20,952 nt of DNA from Pseudomonas sp. (GCF_030147005.1 NZ_JASLAW010000163.1:1-20952), one strand, 5' to 3'; counted from the first letter of the stretch, positions 1 to 7,630 are shown. Translations and numbers: made by a program. The notes: generated by a model from the sequence alone, not told the origin.

Positions 1-171
1 CACCGCCAGGTCACGTTCGGTGCTGGTGAATTCCACCCGATAGCGGAACGGCCGGCTTAGGTATTCGTGGCCTTCGAACGCCAGGACATCGAGCCGGACG
101 TCGACGTTGCGCACGCTCAGCTGATGCCGGCTGTGGTCGAAAAAAACGCTCGGTACAACGCTGGAAGTCAT
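1..171 (-). CDS. VgrG-like type VI secretion spike protein, N-terminal fragment
   Basis: This is the first 57 codons of a minus-strand gene that runs off the left edge. The segment around residues 28-50 reads LDVLAFEGHEYLSRPFRYRV and then continues VEFTS. That hydrophobic beta-strand pattern is typical of the start of VgrG/TssI proteins, the trimeric spike at the tip of the type VI secretion tube, which punctures target cells and carries effectors. The ATG is supported by an AGGAG (180-184) with an 8-nt spacer. A family member would be about 600-900 residues, so nearly all of the gene, including any C-terminal effector extension, is outside the window. The adjacent cobalamin operon has no evident link to it. 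The family call is from recognition of a short piece and could be a divergent Rhs/VgrG relative. Confidence 0.75.
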   Translation of the reverse strand, partial: MTSSVVPSVFFDHSRHQLSVRNVDVRLDVLAFEGHEYLSRPFRYRVEFTSTERDLAV

Positions 172-225
172 CCCTTTTACTCCTGAACGCGAGAGAGTCC
201 AGAGAGTAAAGATTTGTTATCGGTG

Positions 226-253
226 ATTAATGTCGGAAAATTCACCTTTACAA
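226..253 (-). promoter_or_regulatory. Possible promoter of the vgrG-like gene
   Basis: On the minus strand a TTGTAA (-35-like, 248-253) is followed after 16 nt by ATTAAT (-10-like, 226-231). This would start transcription near 219, leaving a leader of about 48 nt before the ATG at 171. The stretch is noticeably A+T-rich compared with its surroundings. Each box matches 4 of 6 consensus bases. No sigma-54-type element was recognised. Confidence 0.3.
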
Positions 254-374
254 GAGAGATGCTTCTGCATTAGCACCCACAGGTCCGATAGGCCGGCAAA
301 CGAGGGTTGCCGTCGATCTTTTGGCCGAATGTGCCGGGGGTAGTTTGAAAATCTGTTGGCGCCGCTCAGGGCCT

Positions 375-435
375 CTTCGCGAGCAAGCCCGCTCTCACAG
401 GGGAAGGCATTTCAAATGTAGGTTTGCTCGCGAAG
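375..435. repeat. REP palindrome (gagcaagc class)
   Basis: CTTCGCGAGCAAGCC (375-389) is mirrored by GGTTTGCTCGCGAAG (421-435). They pair over 15 positions with one G-U, around a 31-nt middle. The core gcgagcaagcccgctctcaca is a widespread Pseudomonas REP sequence. It lies 15 bp beyond the stop codon of the VWA gene, so it sits at the 3' end of the cobW-cobN-chlI-chlD operon and could stabilise or end that transcript. No run of T follows, so it is not a standard intrinsic terminator. Confidence 0.8.
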
Positions 436-450
436 GCAATGGCTCAAGCG

Positions 451-1182
451 CTAGATTTCATCGATATGCCGATAATCCAGCTGCAGCCCGTTGGCCAGCG
501 CTTGAGCCCGCCCCAGCTTGATCGGCCCGCGTTCGATATCCACCAGCAATCCCGGACACGCCAGCAGCGGCAACCCATCGATAACCTTAAGCCGCCCATC
601 GGTGATCACCAGCAACTGCTGCTGCTCCGCCGGGTAACGCTTACGCCGGGCGGCCAGCCAATGGGCCGCCTCGGCCAAGGCCGCCAGCAACGGCGTACCG
701 CCTCCAGCGCCTAGCTGTTCCAGCCAATCAGCCAAGCCCCTCGCGGCCTTCAAGCCTTGCACCTGCCACTTCGGCGATTGCCCGCTGGCCGTCAACAACG
801 CCATGCGCGCCCGCTGCCGGTAGGCGTCATCGAACAACTGTGCCAACAGGCCCTTGGCATCGCTCAGCGCCCGATGCCGCCGGGTGGAAGCCGAAGCGTC
901 GACAATCACCAACCACAGCTCATGGGCGGAACGGCTGCGCACGTGAAAGCGCAACGCTTCGCGGCTATGCGGCCGACCACCGAGCAAGGTGCCCGGCCAG
1001 TCGATCCGGCCCTGCTGCGCGCTGCGCGCCTTCCCCTGCCTGCCGCTGTCCAGACGCCCCGCTTTGGGCCGGGCATCCGCCCCCGCGTCAGGTCGGGGGC
1101 GAATGCCTAGGGCTTTTTTGGCCAGGTGGGAATATCGCGGCGGGGTCCGGTGGGCAGGGCCGGCGCGGGCATATCGCCCCAT
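451..1182 (-). CDS. VWA-domain protein, ChlD/BchD-like chelatase subunit
   Basis: This is probably the VWA partner of the neighbouring AAA+ ATPase, coupling ATP hydrolysis to cobalt insertion by CobN. With the ATG at 1182 it has 243 residues. The metal-ion-dependent adhesion site is visible: DASAS (95-99), GGGTPL with the conserved Thr near 163, and TDG (194-196). It lacks the N-terminal AAA+ half of full BchD and so resembles only the C-terminal integrin-I-like half. The start is uncertain. The 1182 ATG overlaps the ATPase gene by 76 bp, with only a weak AAGG before it, and the first 20 or so residues look like out-of-frame translation of the ATPase tail. The credible protein starts near 1128, where no ATG, GTG or TTG exists in frame. 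An open frame continues upstream to 1407 but only as a shadow. Confidence 0.8.
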   Translation of the reverse strand: MGRYARAGPAHRTPPRYSHLAKKALGIRPRPDAGADARPKAGRLDSGRQGKARSAQQGRIDWPGTLLGGRPHSREALRFHVRSRSAHELWLVIVDASASTRRHRALSDAKGLLAQLFDDAYRQRARMALLTASGQSPKWQVQGLKAARGLADWLEQLGAGGGTPLLAALAEAAHWLAARRKRYPAEQQQLLVITDGRLKVIDGLPLLACPGLLVDIERGPIKLGRAQALANGLQLDYRHIDEI

Positions 1183-2105
1183 TGGCCTTGGCCGGGCGAA
1201 GTGTCCGAGGGTTGGGGGGCCTGTCCCTGATTGGGCGGGCTGGCCGCAGGTGGCTGTTCCTGGCGTCGATGACGCAAGGCAAATTCGGCCACCGCCTCTA
1301 TATCCTCTTCGGCGATGGCAGCGGCACCGCGCCAGGCCGCATGTGCCCTGGCACCGCGCAGCCACACGAGGTCGGCGCGCATCCCGTCCACGCCAGCAGC
1401 AAAGCAACGCTGGGTAATCTGCGCCAGGGCATGGTCATCCAGCTCGATACTGTCCAGCCGTGCGCGCGCCTGGGTGCAGCGTTCGCGCAAAGCGGCTTGC
1501 GGCTCAGCCCACTGCTCACAGAACGCGGCGGGGTCGGTGTCGAAATCCAGGCGACGACGGATGATCTGCCCACGCTCGGCCGGCAACGTCTGCCCGCTCA
1601 ACGCCACGTTGAAACCAAAGCGGTCGAGCAGCTGTGGGCGCAACTCGCCCTCCTCCGGGTTCATCGTGCCGATCAGCACAAAACGCGCCGAATGCCGATG
1701 GGAGATGCCATCACGCTCGATCAGGTTGGTGCCGCTGGCGGCCACGTCCAGCAACAGATCGACCAAATGATCGGCCAGCAGGTTGACTTCATCGACGTAC
1801 AACACGCCGCCATCGGCCTTGGCCAGCACGCCGGGAGAAAACTGTGCGCGACCCTCGCCGAGCGCGGCGTCCAGGTCGAGGGTGCCCACCAGGCGTTCCT
1901 CGGTGGCGCCCAGGGGCAAGGTGACGAACTGCCCACTGGCGAGCAGGTCCGCCAGGCCACGGGCCAGGGTGGACTTGGCCATGCCTCGCGGGCCCTCGAT
2001 CAGCACACCGCCGATCCTAGGGTCGATCGCGGTCAGGCACAGCGCCAGTTTCAACTCATCGGCGCCGACCACGGCGGCCAGCGGGAAATGCGCAATATCG
2101 GTCAT
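1107..2105 (-). CDS. AAA+ ATPase, ChlI/BchI magnesium-chelatase type
   Basis: This is a ring-forming ATPase of the Mg-chelatase I-subunit family. In this context it most likely powers CobN-dependent cobalt insertion, as CobS does elsewhere. The 332-residue reading begins MTDIAHFPLA. Walker A is GPRGMAKST (38-46), Walker B is VLYVDEVNLL (101-110), and the sensor-1 region FVLIGTMNP (142-150) is followed by RPQLLDRFG with the candidate arginine residues. The C-terminal 50 or so residues are rich in Pro, Gln and Gly and look like a flexible tail. The ATG at 2105 overlaps the cobN stop as TGATG, a sign of translational coupling. The frame stays open upstream to 2174, but that part lies inside cobN. 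The ATPase family call is firm; the role in cobalt chelation is inferred from position. Confidence 0.9.
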   Translation of the reverse strand: MTDIAHFPLAAVVGADELKLALCLTAIDPRIGGVLIEGPRGMAKSTLARGLADLLASGQFVTLPLGATEERLVGTLDLDAALGEGRAQFSPGVLAKADGGVLYVDEVNLLADHLVDLLLDVAASGTNLIERDGISHRHSARFVLIGTMNPEEGELRPQLLDRFGFNVALSGQTLPAERGQIIRRRLDFDTDPAAFCEQWAEPQAALRERCTQARARLDSIELDDHALAQITQRCFAAGVDGMRADLVWLRGARAHAAWRGAAAIAEEDIEAVAEFALRHRRQEQPPAASPPNQGQAPQPSDTSPGQGQWGDMPAPALPTGPRRDIPTWPKKP

Positions 2106-5100
2106 CAGCTGTCTTCTTCCATATCCAGCAACAGGTTTTCCAACGCTTCGCGGTAGGCCCCCGGCTCTTGCCACATGCCGCGCTGCTGGGCTTCGAGCAT
2201 GCGCTCGGTCATGTCGCGCAGGGCGTCGGGGTTGTGCTGTTGCACAAAGGCCCGGGTGTCAGGGTCGAGCAGGTAGGCGTCTGCGAGCAAAGCGTATTGG
2301 TGGTCGTCGATCAACGCGGTGGTGGCGTCGAAGGCGAACAGGTTGTCCACGGTCGCGGCCATTTCAAACGCGCCTTTATAGCCGTGACGCTTCACGCCTT
2401 CGATCCACTTCGGGTTGGCCGCGCGGGAACGCACGACCCGATTGAGTTCTTCTTTCAGGGTGCGGATCTTCGGCAGGTCCGGCTGGCTGTGATCGCCATG
2501 GTAGCTGGCGGCCTTGGCGCCGCTCAGGGTTTCCACGGCGGCGAGCATGCCGCCCTGGAATTGATAGTAATCATTAGAGTCGAGCACATCGTGTTCGCGG
2601 TTGTCCTGGTTCTGCACTACCGCCTGCACCTGGCTCAAGCGCTGGGCAAACTGCTCACGGGCGGCGGTGCCTTCGTCCGCGCCGCCATAGGCGTAGCCGC
2701 CCCAGTTCAGGTAGACCTCGGCCAAGTCCTCGCGGCTTTGCCACAGGCGACCATCAATCGCACCCTGCACGCCCGCGCCATAAGCCCCAGGCTTGGCGCC
2801 GAAAATACGCCAGCCGGCCTGTTTCGCCGCGGTTGCTTCGTCCAGGCCCGACTCACGCAAGGCCGCGCGCTCACTGCGCACCTTGGCGGCCAGCGGGTTC
2901 ATGTCATCCGGCTCGTCCAGGGCCGCCACCGCTTGCACCGCCGCATCGAACAGGCGGATCAGGTTGGCGAACGCATCACGGAAGAAGCCGGACACCCGCA
3001 ACGTCACGTCGACGCGTGGACGATCCAGCAGACTGACCGGCAGAATTTCGAAATCATCCACGCGCTGGCTGCCGGTGGCCCATACCGGACGCACGCCCAT
3101 CAGCGCCATGGCCTGGGCGATATCGTCGCCACCGGTGCGCATGGTGGCAGTGCCCCACACCGACAGGCCCAACTGGCGCAGATGGTCGCCGTGGTCCTGT
3201 AGATGCCGCTCAAGTATCAGATTGGCCGACTGGAAACCGATGCGCCAGGCCGTGGTGGTCGGCAGGTTGCGCACGTCCACCGTGAAGAAATTACGCCCCG
3301 TGGGCAGCACATCCAGGCGCCCGCGGCTTGGCGCCCCGCTGGGACCGGCCGGCACGAAACGACCGGTCAAGGCGTCCAGCAGGCCGCGCATTTCTGCCGG
3401 TCCGCAGGCGTCCAGGCGCGGTGCCACGACGATGCGCAGGCTTTCGACAACCGCCTTCACCTCTTCCCAGCCGGCCTCTTCCAACTGCTCGAACGGCCCC
3501 TCCAAGGCCTGTTCGATCAAGCGCGTCGCGTAGAGCTCCAGACGCTCGCGCGTGTCGCCAGCGGTGCGCCACAGCTGCGCGTCGAGCTCGCGCAGCAACT
3601 CGGGCCGACGCCCGGTCCACGGCTCTGCGAGCGCGCAGTCCAGGGGGTCGAAACCCAGCTCGAAGGCGTTGGCCAGCACGCGCAGCAGGCTCGATTGCGC
3701 GCCACGTCCATCGCCACGCGGGATCCGCAGCAAGGCCAGCAAGGTATCGATACGCAAGCGTCCCGCAGGCGACTCGCCAAAGATATGCAGGCCGTCGCGG
3801 ATCTGAGATTCCTTCAAATCACACAGGTAGGTGTCCAGGCGCGGCAGCCAAACGTCGGCTTCGGCATCGCCGTCCAGCTCCAGCTCCTGGTCGATACGGG
3901 TTTCGCGCACCAGTTTGAGAATGTCTTTCTGCAATTCCAGCGCGCGTCGCGGGTCTAGCAACTGCGCTTCATAATATTCGTCGGCCAGCAGCTCCAGGTT
4001 GCGCAGCGGGCCGTAGGTTTCGGCGCGGGTCAGGGGTGGCATCAGGTGGTCGATGATCACCGCCTGGGTACGCCGCTTGGCCTGGGCGCCCTCGCCTGGG
4101 TCGTTAACGATAAAGGGATAGATATTCGGCAGCGGGCCGAGCAGCACGTCCGGCCAGCAGTTTTCCGACAGGCCCACGCCCTTGCCCGGCAGCCATTCGA
4201 GGTTGCCGTGCTTGCCCACATGAATCACTGCGTGGGCGCCGTAGGTCTGGCGCAGCCAGAAATAGAACGCCAGATAGCCGTGGGGCGGCACCAGGTCGGG
4301 GTCGTGATACACCGCGCTCTGATCAACCTGATAACCCCGCGCCGGTTGAATACCGACGAAGGTCTGGCCCAGGCGCAGGCCGGCGATCATCAGCCGACCG
4401 TCGCGGCACATCGGGTCCTGATGCGGCGGGCCCCAGCGTTCCAGTACGGCTTGGCGATTGGCGTCCGGCAGTCGCTGGAACATCGCTTCATAGTCATCCA
4501 GGCCCAGGCTTTGATGGCATGGGCGCAGGTCGAGGCTGTCCAGGTCGTTGGTGACGCCGCCGAGCAACGCATGGATCAAGTCAGTGCCGCTGTCCGGCAA
4601 GGTGGGTGGCACCGGATACCCTTCGGCTTGCAGCGCGCGCAGGATGTTCAGCGCCGCCGCCGGCGTATCCAGGCCCACGCCGTTGCCGATACGGCCGTCG
4701 CGGGTTGGGTAATTAGCCAGGATTAACGCAACGCGTTTTTGCGCATTCGGCACCCGCGCCAGCTCGACCCAGCGTCGCGCCAGTTCGGCGACAAAATCCA
4801 TGCGTTCGGGCGCGGCGCGGTAGCACACCACGTCCGACTGGCTGCGCTCACTGCGCCAGGCCAGGTCCTTGAAGCTGATCGGCCGGCTGATGATGCGCCC
4901 GTCCAGCTCGGGCAAGGCAATGTGCATCGCCAGGTCGCGAGGCCCCAGGCCTTGTTCGCTGGCTTGCCAGCCGGGCTGGTTATCCTGGGCACAGATCGCC
5001 TGGATCACCGGGATATTGCGGCGAAACGGGCGCAAATGCGGGGCTTCGGGGCTGGATTGAGCAAAGCCGGTGGTGTTGAGAATCACCGCCGCCTGCACGT

Positions 5101-5866
5101 GATCCAACAGATCCTCGACCACCGTCAGGCAGCCGGGCTCTTTCAAACTGGCCACCGCTATCGGCAACGGGTTAAGGCCCGCCGCCTGCAAACGCTGGCA
5201 GAACACATCAATAAACCCGGTGTTGGCGGCCTGCAAATGCGAGCGGTAGAACAGCACCGCCGCCACCGGAAACTCGGCGCGCCAATCCGCCTGCCAGTGA
5301 TCAAGGCGGGCGTTGGGGTTATGCGGGTGATAGATCGAGGTGCGCGGCAAGCTTTGCGGCTCAGCCCAGGCATAGTCGCGGCCCAGATAGCCGCTGGCCA
5401 GGCAGTGATAGAAATCCAGCGCATTGCTCAGGCCACCCTGGCGCAGGAACTGCCACAGCCGGTCACGGTCCGCCGCGCCGACGGTACTCAAGCCGCTGAG
5501 TTCCGGGTCCGGGCGGTCATCCCCCGGCACCATGATCAGTGTGACTCCGCGCTCCGCCAATTCCACCAGGCGTTCAATGCCATAGCGCCAGTATCCGATG
5601 CCGCCATGCAGCGAGATCAGGATCACCTTGGCGTGGCGCAGCACCTCGTCGACGTACAAGTCGACTGAAGCATGGTTCTGCACTTGCATCGGGTTGGCCA
5701 GGCGCAGGCCGGGGTAATCCTCGGGCAACTGCGCGGCCGCCTCGGCGAGCAACGCCAGGCTGGAGTCGCCGCTGCACAGAATCACCAACTCGGCGGGCGT
5801 TTGTCCAAGGTCGGCGATATTGTCGTCCGCAACGAAGCCACCGGGCTGGGTCCTGAGCAGGTGCAT
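2105..5866 (-). CDS. cobN: Cobaltochelatase large subunit CobN
   Basis: CobN inserts Co2+ into hydrogenobyrinic acid a,c-diamide in the aerobic cobalamin pathway, acting in the cytoplasm with an ATPase pair. The protein has 1253 residues, normal for CobN and its Mg-chelatase H-subunit relatives. Recognisable parts are the N-terminal VILCSGDSSL stretch (about 28-37), LISLHGGIGYWRYG near residues 84-97, and the highly conserved HVGKHGNLEW (549-558) followed by LPGKGVGLSENCWPD. The GGYAYGG and NDYYQFQGG segments of the C-terminal third are also typical. No internal stop or frameshift is seen. The start lies 3 nt after the cobW stop and the end shares one base with the ATPase start, so the genes are very likely co-transcribed from the riboswitch-controlled promoter upstream of cobW. 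The antisense open frames across this gene are coding shadows. Confidence 0.97.
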   Translation of the reverse strand: MHLLRTQPGGFVADDNIADLGQTPAELVILCSGDSSLALLAEAAAQLPEDYPGLRLANPMQVQNHASVDLYVDEVLRHAKVILISLHGGIGYWRYGIERLVELAERGVTLIMVPGDDRPDPELSGLSTVGAADRDRLWQFLRQGGLSNALDFYHCLASGYLGRDYAWAEPQSLPRTSIYHPHNPNARLDHWQADWRAEFPVAAVLFYRSHLQAANTGFIDVFCQRLQAAGLNPLPIAVASLKEPGCLTVVEDLLDHVQAAVILNTTGFAQSSPEAPHLRPFRRNIPVIQAICAQDNQPGWQASEQGLGPRDLAMHIALPELDGRIISRPISFKDLAWRSERSQSDVVCYRAAPERMDFVAELARRWVELARVPNAQKRVALILANYPTRDGRIGNGVGLDTPAAALNILRALQAEGYPVPPTLPDSGTDLIHALLGGVTNDLDSLDLRPCHQSLGLDDYEAMFQRLPDANRQAVLERWGPPHQDPMCRDGRLMIAGLRLGQTFVGIQPARGYQVDQSAVYHDPDLVPPHGYLAFYFWLRQTYGAHAVIHVGKHGNLEWLPGKGVGLSENCWPDVLLGPLPNIYPFIVNDPGEGAQAKRRTQAVIIDHLMPPLTRAETYGPLRNLELLADEYYEAQLLDPRRALELQKDILKLVRETRIDQELELDGDAEADVWLPRLDTYLCDLKESQIRDGLHIFGESPAGRLRIDTLLALLRIPRGDGRGAQSSLLRVLANAFELGFDPLDCALAEPWTGRRPELLRELDAQLWRTAGDTRERLELYATRLIEQALEGPFEQLEEAGWEEVKAVVESLRIVVAPRLDACGPAEMRGLLDALTGRFVPAGPSGAPSRGRLDVLPTGRNFFTVDVRNLPTTTAWRIGFQSANLILERHLQDHGDHLRQLGLSVWGTATMRTGGDDIAQAMALMGVRPVWATGSQRVDDFEILPVSLLDRPRVDVTLRVSGFFRDAFANLIRLFDAAVQAVAALDEPDDMNPLAAKVRSERAALRESGLDEATAAKQAGWRIFGAKPGAYGAGVQGAIDGRLWQSREDLAEVYLNWGGYAYGGADEGTAAREQFAQRLSQVQAVVQNQDNREHDVLDSNDYYQFQGGMLAAVETLSGAKAASYHGDHSQPDLPKIRTLKEELNRVVRSRAANPKWIEGVKRHGYKGAFEMAATVDNLFAFDATTALIDDHQYALLADAYLLDPDTRAFVQQHNPDALRDMTERMLEAQQRGMWQEPGAYREALENLLLDMEEDS

Positions 5867-5869
5867 GGG

Positions 5870-6931
5870 TCAGGCGCTGATCGCGGCGCGCAGTTGCGCT
5901 TCAAGGCCTGCCGCGTCAAGCGCCTGGCCGATCAGCACCAGGCGCGTGATGCGTGCCTCATCAGCGCCCCAGGCACGGTCGAAATGCTTGTCGAACCGCG
6001 TGCCCACGCCCTGGATCAGCAGGCGCATCGGTTTGTTCGGGATGGCGGCGAAGCCTTTGACGCGCAGGATGCCGTGCTGCACCACCAATTGCGTCAGGGC
6101 ATCGAGCAGCAGGGCTTCTTCGGCTTGAGGCAGGTCGATGAAAATGGAGTCGAAGGCATCGTGATCATGGTCGTCTTCACCGTCGTGGTGATGGTCATGA
6201 TGGCTATGGCGCGCGTCGATATGTTCCTCGGAACCGGCGCCAAGGCCGATCAACACCTCCAGTGGCAAGCGACCGCTGCTGGCTTCGATGACTTTCACCG
6301 CCGGCGGCAATTCCTCGGCCACTTCCAGGCGCACGCGGGCCAGGTCTTCGGCGCTGATCAGGTCGGCCTTGTTGAGGATCACCAGGTCGGCGCTGGCCAG
6401 TTGGTCGGCGAACAGCTCATGCAGGGGCGATTCGTGATCCAGGTTCGGGTCGAGCTTGCGCTGGGCGTCGACCTGGTCCGGGAACGCGGCGAAGGTGCCG
6501 GCGGCCACGGCCGGGCTGTCGACCACGGTGATCACCGCGTCCACGGTGCAGGCATTGCGGATTTCCGGCCATTGGAAGGCCTGGACCAATGGCTTGGGCA
6601 GGGCCAGGCCCGAGGTTTCAATGAGGATATGGTCAAGGTCGCCACGACGGGCCACCAGTTCGCGCATCACCGGGAAGAATTCTTCCTGCACGGTGCAGCA
6701 CAAGCAGCCATTGGCTAACTCATACACACGGCCGTTGGCTTCTTCCTCGGTGCAACCGATGGAACACTGCTTGAGAATTTCACCGTCAATGCCCAGTTCG
6801 CCGAATTCGTTGACGATCACCGCAATGCGACGGCCCTGGGCATTGTCGAGCATATGGCGCAGCAACGTGGTTTTACCCGAGCCGAGGAAACCGGTAACGA
6901 TGGTGACGGGGAGTTTGGCCAGTGTTTTCAT
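5870..6931 (-). CDS. cobW: CobW, COG0523 metal-chaperone GTPase
   Basis: This is a G3E-family GTPase, thought to deliver cobalt (or to assist its delivery) for cobalamin synthesis. It has 353 residues. The P-loop is GFLGSGKTT (14-22), the family metal-binding CxCC motif is C76-L-C78-C79, and the guanine-recognition motif is NKAD (187-190). A His/Asp-rich loop at about 237-258 carries nine histidines and probably binds metal. The C-terminal CobW_C domain follows (FIDLPQAEEALLLDAL onward). It is the first gene of the operon and sits behind a cobalamin riboswitch. An AAAGGG six bases before the ATG can act as ribosome-binding site, and it lies inside a small hairpin (see 6935-6954). COG0523 paralogs for zinc exist, but the cobN neighbour and the riboswitch make CobW the best call. 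Confidence 0.95.
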   Translation of the reverse strand: MKTLAKLPVTIVTGFLGSGKTTLLRHMLDNAQGRRIAVIVNEFGELGIDGEILKQCSIGCTEEEANGRVYELANGCLCCTVQEEFFPVMRELVARRGDLDHILIETSGLALPKPLVQAFQWPEIRNACTVDAVITVVDSPAVAAGTFAAFPDQVDAQRKLDPNLDHESPLHELFADQLASADLVILNKADLISAEDLARVRLEVAEELPPAVKVIEASSGRLPLEVLIGLGAGSEEHIDARHSHHDHHHDGEDDHDHDAFDSIFIDLPQAEEALLLDALTQLVVQHGILRVKGFAAIPNKPMRLLIQGVGTRFDKHFDRAWGADEARITRLVLIGQALDAAGLEAQLRAAISA

Positions 6932-6934
6932 CGG

Positions 6935-6954
6935 ATGCCCTTTGGGGCGGGCAT
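6935..6954 (-). promoter_or_regulatory. Hairpin over the cobW ribosome-binding site
   Basis: On the minus strand ATGCCC (6954-6949) and GGGCAT (6940-6935) form a perfect 6-bp stem with an 8-nt loop, ending three bases before the cobW ATG. The only Shine-Dalgarno-like sequence, AAAGGG, lies in the loop and 3' arm and would be hidden when the stem forms. This fits a translational output for the upstream cobalamin riboswitch. The structure is seen directly; its regulatory role is inferred. Confidence 0.5.
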
Positions 6955-7038
6955 ACGGGACGATGGGCCCTGCGACGGGGCGCAGCAGCAGGTTTCGTCA
7001 CCGGATCACCCCGCCCGGTTGAATTGAAAAATCGATTA

Positions 7039-7209
7039 CGAGGCAGGTCTCCTGGCTTGGGGCTTGCGGGGCTTGCGACCGGCACTGGCTGCGCCTTCCC
7101 GCCGTATCGGCAGTGGCGTTGCAGTCAGTAGAACCCTTCACAGTTGCGGGGGCAGCCGCGGCTTGAACCGCGTTCCCTTCTTAGCTTCGGCCTGAGCCGA
7201 AGAACCTCG
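7039..7209 (-). ncRNA. Cobalamin riboswitch upstream of cobW
   Basis: Read on the minus strand, the leader has the AdoCbl-riboswitch landmarks in order: an AAGGGAA segment, the core GCTGCCCCCGCAACTGT, a variable helical region, then the B12 box AAGCCAGGAGACCTGCC near 7042-7058. A closing P1 stem is formed by CGAGG (7209-7205) and CCTCG (7043-7039). Binding of adenosylcobalamin would lower expression of cobW-cobN-chlI-chlD. No strong terminator with a T-run follows. Instead a hairpin covers the cobW ribosome-binding site, so control is probably on translation. Confidence 0.92.
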
Positions 7210-7217
7210 AGCAAGCA

Positions 7218-7246
7218 AGGCTACGCAGTGCATGGCCGGCGGTCAA
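7218..7246 (-). promoter_or_regulatory. Candidate promoter for the cobW riboswitch transcript
   Basis: On the minus strand TTGACC (7246-7241) and TAGCCT (7223-7218) are separated by exactly 17 nt. The predicted start near 7211 lies 2 nt before the first base of the riboswitch P1 stem (7209). This position agrees well with a short-leadered riboswitch transcript. The -35 box is good (5 of 6); the -10 is weak (3 of 6). Confidence 0.5.
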
Positions 7247-7401
7247 TGTTCCCATCTTCCTACACGGAGCAATAAAAAGAGCCCACAAGCGACGTTAAAC
7301 AATTAAAGATATTACCCGCCCGTTGTTCAGTTGCTGAACTCGCGGCCGACCCGGGCCTCAATTGACGCCCCGGTCTCGCCCGTGTTTTCCTACACATCTT
7401 G

Positions 7402-7590
7402 TTTCGGGTGCCCTTCACAGGGTGAAACGGGAAACCGGTGACCTATGCCTTATTTTGATCAAGGCATAACAGTCCGGTGCTGCCCCCGCAACGGTAAGCG
7501 AGCGAAGCGTCAAATCCACTGTGCCTGTGCATGGGAAGGAGACGCTTGATAGGCCAGGCGCCCCTCGCAAGCCCGGAGACCGGCCCGAAA
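7402..7590 (+). ncRNA. Cobalamin riboswitch upstream of cbtB
   Basis: The plus-strand leader carries the canonical series: CGGGTGCCC, GGGAAACCGGTG, the core GTGCTGCCCCCGCAACGGTAA, a long variable arm (about 7500-7560) and a B12 box GCAAGCCCGGAGACCGGCC (about 7567-7585). A 7-bp P1 stem pairs TTTCGGG (7402-7408) with CCCGAAA (7584-7590). It should repress the cbtB-cbtA-cobE-cobM operon when adenosylcobalamin is plentiful. A terminator-like stem-loop follows about 40 nt later. It is a separate copy from the minus-strand riboswitch, with different arms and a different P1. Confidence 0.93.
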
Positions 7591-7630
7591 AACTCAGATA
7601 ACAAACCCGCGGTGGGCGGGCGCTGTTCAG

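Noticed and set aside
321..714. Short plus-strand open frames left of and over the VWA gene
   Set aside because: They overlap the REP hairpin and the VWA coding sequence, lack ribosome-binding sites and show no family features.
840..2156. A 438-codon plus-strand open frame over the ATPase/VWA genes, and similar ones over cobN and cobW
   Set aside because: These run antisense to genes with clear catalytic motifs. They have Arg/Ala/Pro-rich composition and no sensible start signals.
7362..7396. A promoter for the cbtB riboswitch built from TTGACG (7362-7367)
   Set aside because: The -35 is good, but nothing at 16-19 nt spacing resembles a -10 box; the best, TACACA, is 23 nt away. A promoter must exist here but I cannot place it.
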